Below the pieces are notes generated by a model that was given only the letters and a program-made list of their open reading frames with translations, did no database searches and was not told the origin of the DNA. The translations under genes were made by a program, and so were the position numbers. This document shows positions 5,873-6,914 of a stretch of DNA of 6,914 nt, piece after piece. Source of the DNA: an uncultured beta proteobacterium (lineage in GTDB: Bacteria; Pseudomonadota; Gammaproteobacteria; Burkholderiales; Rhodocyclaceae); assembly GCA_903916205.1 (NCBI GenBank), contig CAIWVX010000038.1, forward strand, positions 1 through 6,914, written 5' to 3'. Every line of letters starts with the position of its first letter. The first letter of the stretch is position 1.

Positions 5873-6574
5873 ATGAATGAGCATACGTCCAAAAATTTCG
5901 ATCATGAACTCGAAAGTTTGCGTACCCTTGTCCTGCAAATGGGCGGTTTGACCGAGCAGCAAGTACGCCGCGCGATTGAGGGCTTGTATAGCGGAGATAA
6001 GCCGCTGCTTGAAGCCGTCATCCGTGACGATGAACAGGTTAATCAGATGGAAATTCAGATTGATGACTTGTGCACTCAGATCATTGCCAAACGTCAACCG
6101 ACGGCCATTGATTTGCGCATGATTGTCTCGGTGATGAAGGCGATTTCCGACCTTGAACGCATTGGTGACAAAGCCAGAAAAATTGCGCGTTTGAGTCTCG
6201 GTCTTTACGCCAAAAGCGTGGCCGGGCCGCAAGATATTGAGCTGACGCACATGGCTGACATCTCTCTGAAAATGTTGCGTCTCTCGCTCGATGGCTTCGC
6301 CCGCCTCGATGTTACCCTCGTGACCGAAGCCATGCGCCTCGACGAATCGGTCAATGTCGAATACCAATCCGTGGCCCGTCAACTCATCACCTACATGATG
6401 GAAGACCCACGCACCATCTCGCGCTCCTTGGATATTTTGACCATCGCCAAAGCCATTGAGCGGGTCGGTGACCATGCCTCCAACATCGCCGGGTATGTCA
6501 TCTTTATGGTGAAAGGTTTGAACGTCCGCCACGACTCAGCCGACGAAGTCGAAGCTCGAATTGCCAATAGCTGA
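5873..6574 (+). CDS. phoU: Phosphate signalling regulator PhoU
   Basis: PhoU is a cytoplasmic helical-bundle protein that links the Pst phosphate transporter to the PhoR kinase and shuts down the Pho response when phosphate is plentiful. The product has 233 residues against 241 in E. coli. It shows the family's internal duplication of two three-helix units, each with the metal-binding signature: ERIGDKARKIA (95-105) and ERVGDHASNIA (196-206). The N-terminal FDHELESLRTLVLQMGG is typical. There is no signal peptide or membrane segment. It follows rpiA and faces the transglutaminase-like gene; no pst or phoBR gene is within the window, unlike the E. coli pstSCAB-phoU operon. Co-transcription with rpiA is possible, or it may have its own promoter in the 73-bp gap. 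Confidence 0.95.
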   Translation: MNEHTSKNFDHELESLRTLVLQMGGLTEQQVRRAIEGLYSGDKPLLEAVIRDDEQVNQMEIQIDDLCTQIIAKRQPTAIDLRMIVSVMKAISDLERIGDKARKIARLSLGLYAKSVAGPQDIELTHMADISLKMLRLSLDGFARLDVTLVTEAMRLDESVNVEYQSVARQLITYMMEDPRTISRSLDILTIAKAIERVGDHASNIAGYVIFMVKGLNVRHDSADEVEARIANS

Positions 6575-6581
6575 ATCTTGG

Positions 6582-6616
6582 AAAACGTCGCTGTTCGGCT
6601 GCACGCTCTAGCGACG
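6582..6616 (-). terminator. Terminator-like hairpin for the right-edge gene
   Basis: Perfect arms CGTCGCT (6586-6592) and AGCGACG (6610-6616) flank a 17-nt loop. On the minus strand the stem is followed directly by TTTTCC (6585-6580), as in a short-tract rho-independent terminator for the gene ending at 6678. It begins only 8 bp after the phoU stop and might also protect the phoU mRNA 3' end. The long loop lowers confidence. Confidence 0.5.
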
Positions 6617-6677
6617 GGCATCTAGTGTCGGATTGTTTGCCAACGGTTGGAGAAGCATGGTTTGCCTTGGTCTCATC

Positions 6678-6914
6678 TTATGTGCCTGGCTTCGGCGAAC
6701 TCTTTTCAACCGCCATTCCGGCGAGTCCTTCCATGTAGGCTTCAGGGGCGCGGCGTAGGTCGAGGGTTATTGGATATTCAGGATTGCGGCCTTCGTTTTT
6801 GACTTGCATTAGGCTCGGTGTGTGGCCGTGATTCCAGAAGCGGGCAACGCGGCGGGCTTCGGCTTCGTTGGCATTGACCGGGAAGGTGTCGTAATTGCGT
6901 CCACCGGGGTGGAC
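6678..6914 (-). CDS. C-terminal end of a transglutaminase-like/DUF2126 family protein (partial)
   Basis: Seventy-eight residues run in from the right edge to a TAA stop at 6678-6680. The fragment [20 protein letters not shown], followed by [14 protein letters not shown], is the conserved end of large bacterial proteins of about 1,100 residues that combine a transglutaminase-like domain with DUF2126. The final ITLDLRR is also typical and is followed by a 23-residue unconserved tail. The catalytic domain lies outside the window. In other bacteria these genes often sit with circularly permuted ATP-grasp and alpha-E domain genes, in a cluster thought to make or modify peptides; whether that holds here cannot be seen. 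It converges on phoU. The assignment rests on recalled family motifs. Confidence 0.7.
   Translation of the reverse strand, partial: VHPGGRNYDTFPVNANEAEARRVARFWNHGHTPSLMQVKNEGRNPEYPITLDLRRAPEAYMEGLAGMAVEKSSPKPGT

Noticed and set aside
5786..6532. A 248-codon open frame on the minus strand opposite phoU
   Set aside because: It is almost fully antisense to a clear PhoU gene and its translation is rich in His, Gln and Asn with no recognisable motif. It is a shadow of phoU codon usage.

Overview
The window looks like ordinary chromosomal DNA from a non-enteric gammaproteobacterium of moderate GC content. The main evidence is a long-form RNase E gene (rne) divergent from rluC, the arrangement known from E. 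coli and Pseudomonas. The catalytic residues of RNase E, RluC and RpiA fall at or within two positions of their E. coli equivalents. I cannot name a genus. I see no mobile element, CRISPR array, tRNA, rRNA, phage gene or defence system.

Layout. Positions 2-160 (+) hold the 3' end of a gene I do not recognise. It faces rne, and two hairpins lie between them: one terminator-like on the + strand (208-240) and a convincing rne terminator on the - strand (268-309). rne (325-2970, -) encodes an 881-residue RNase E with a conserved catalytic half and a low-complexity arginine-rich scaffold half. A 401-bp divergent region (2971-3371) without a protein gene holds candidate rne promoters and three separate perfect inverted repeats. 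It is the most interesting non-coding stretch here. On the + strand follow rluC (23S rRNA pseudouridine synthase), an overlapping HAD-family phosphatase gene, rpiA (ribose-5-phosphate isomerase A) and phoU (phosphate regulator). From the right edge, on the - strand, comes the C-terminal end of a large transglutaminase-like/DUF2126 protein, which has its own terminator-like hairpin between it and phoU.

How the genes fit together. rne and rluC both act on RNA: RNase E processes and degrades RNA and organises the degradosome, and RluC modifies 23S rRNA. The HAD gene overlaps rluC by 17 bp and is probably translated from the same mRNA. rpiA serves the pentose phosphate pathway, and phoU normally restrains phosphate signalling. 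phoU sits here without pst genes on either side, which differs from the pstSCAB-phoU operon of enterics.

I found no previously undescribed multi-gene system. The points worth checking are the structured rne leader with a possible seven-codon upstream ORF, the inverted repeats and weak Pho-box-like sequence before phoU, the duplicated LVMVET motif at the RNase E C-terminus, and the unidentified gene end at the left edge.
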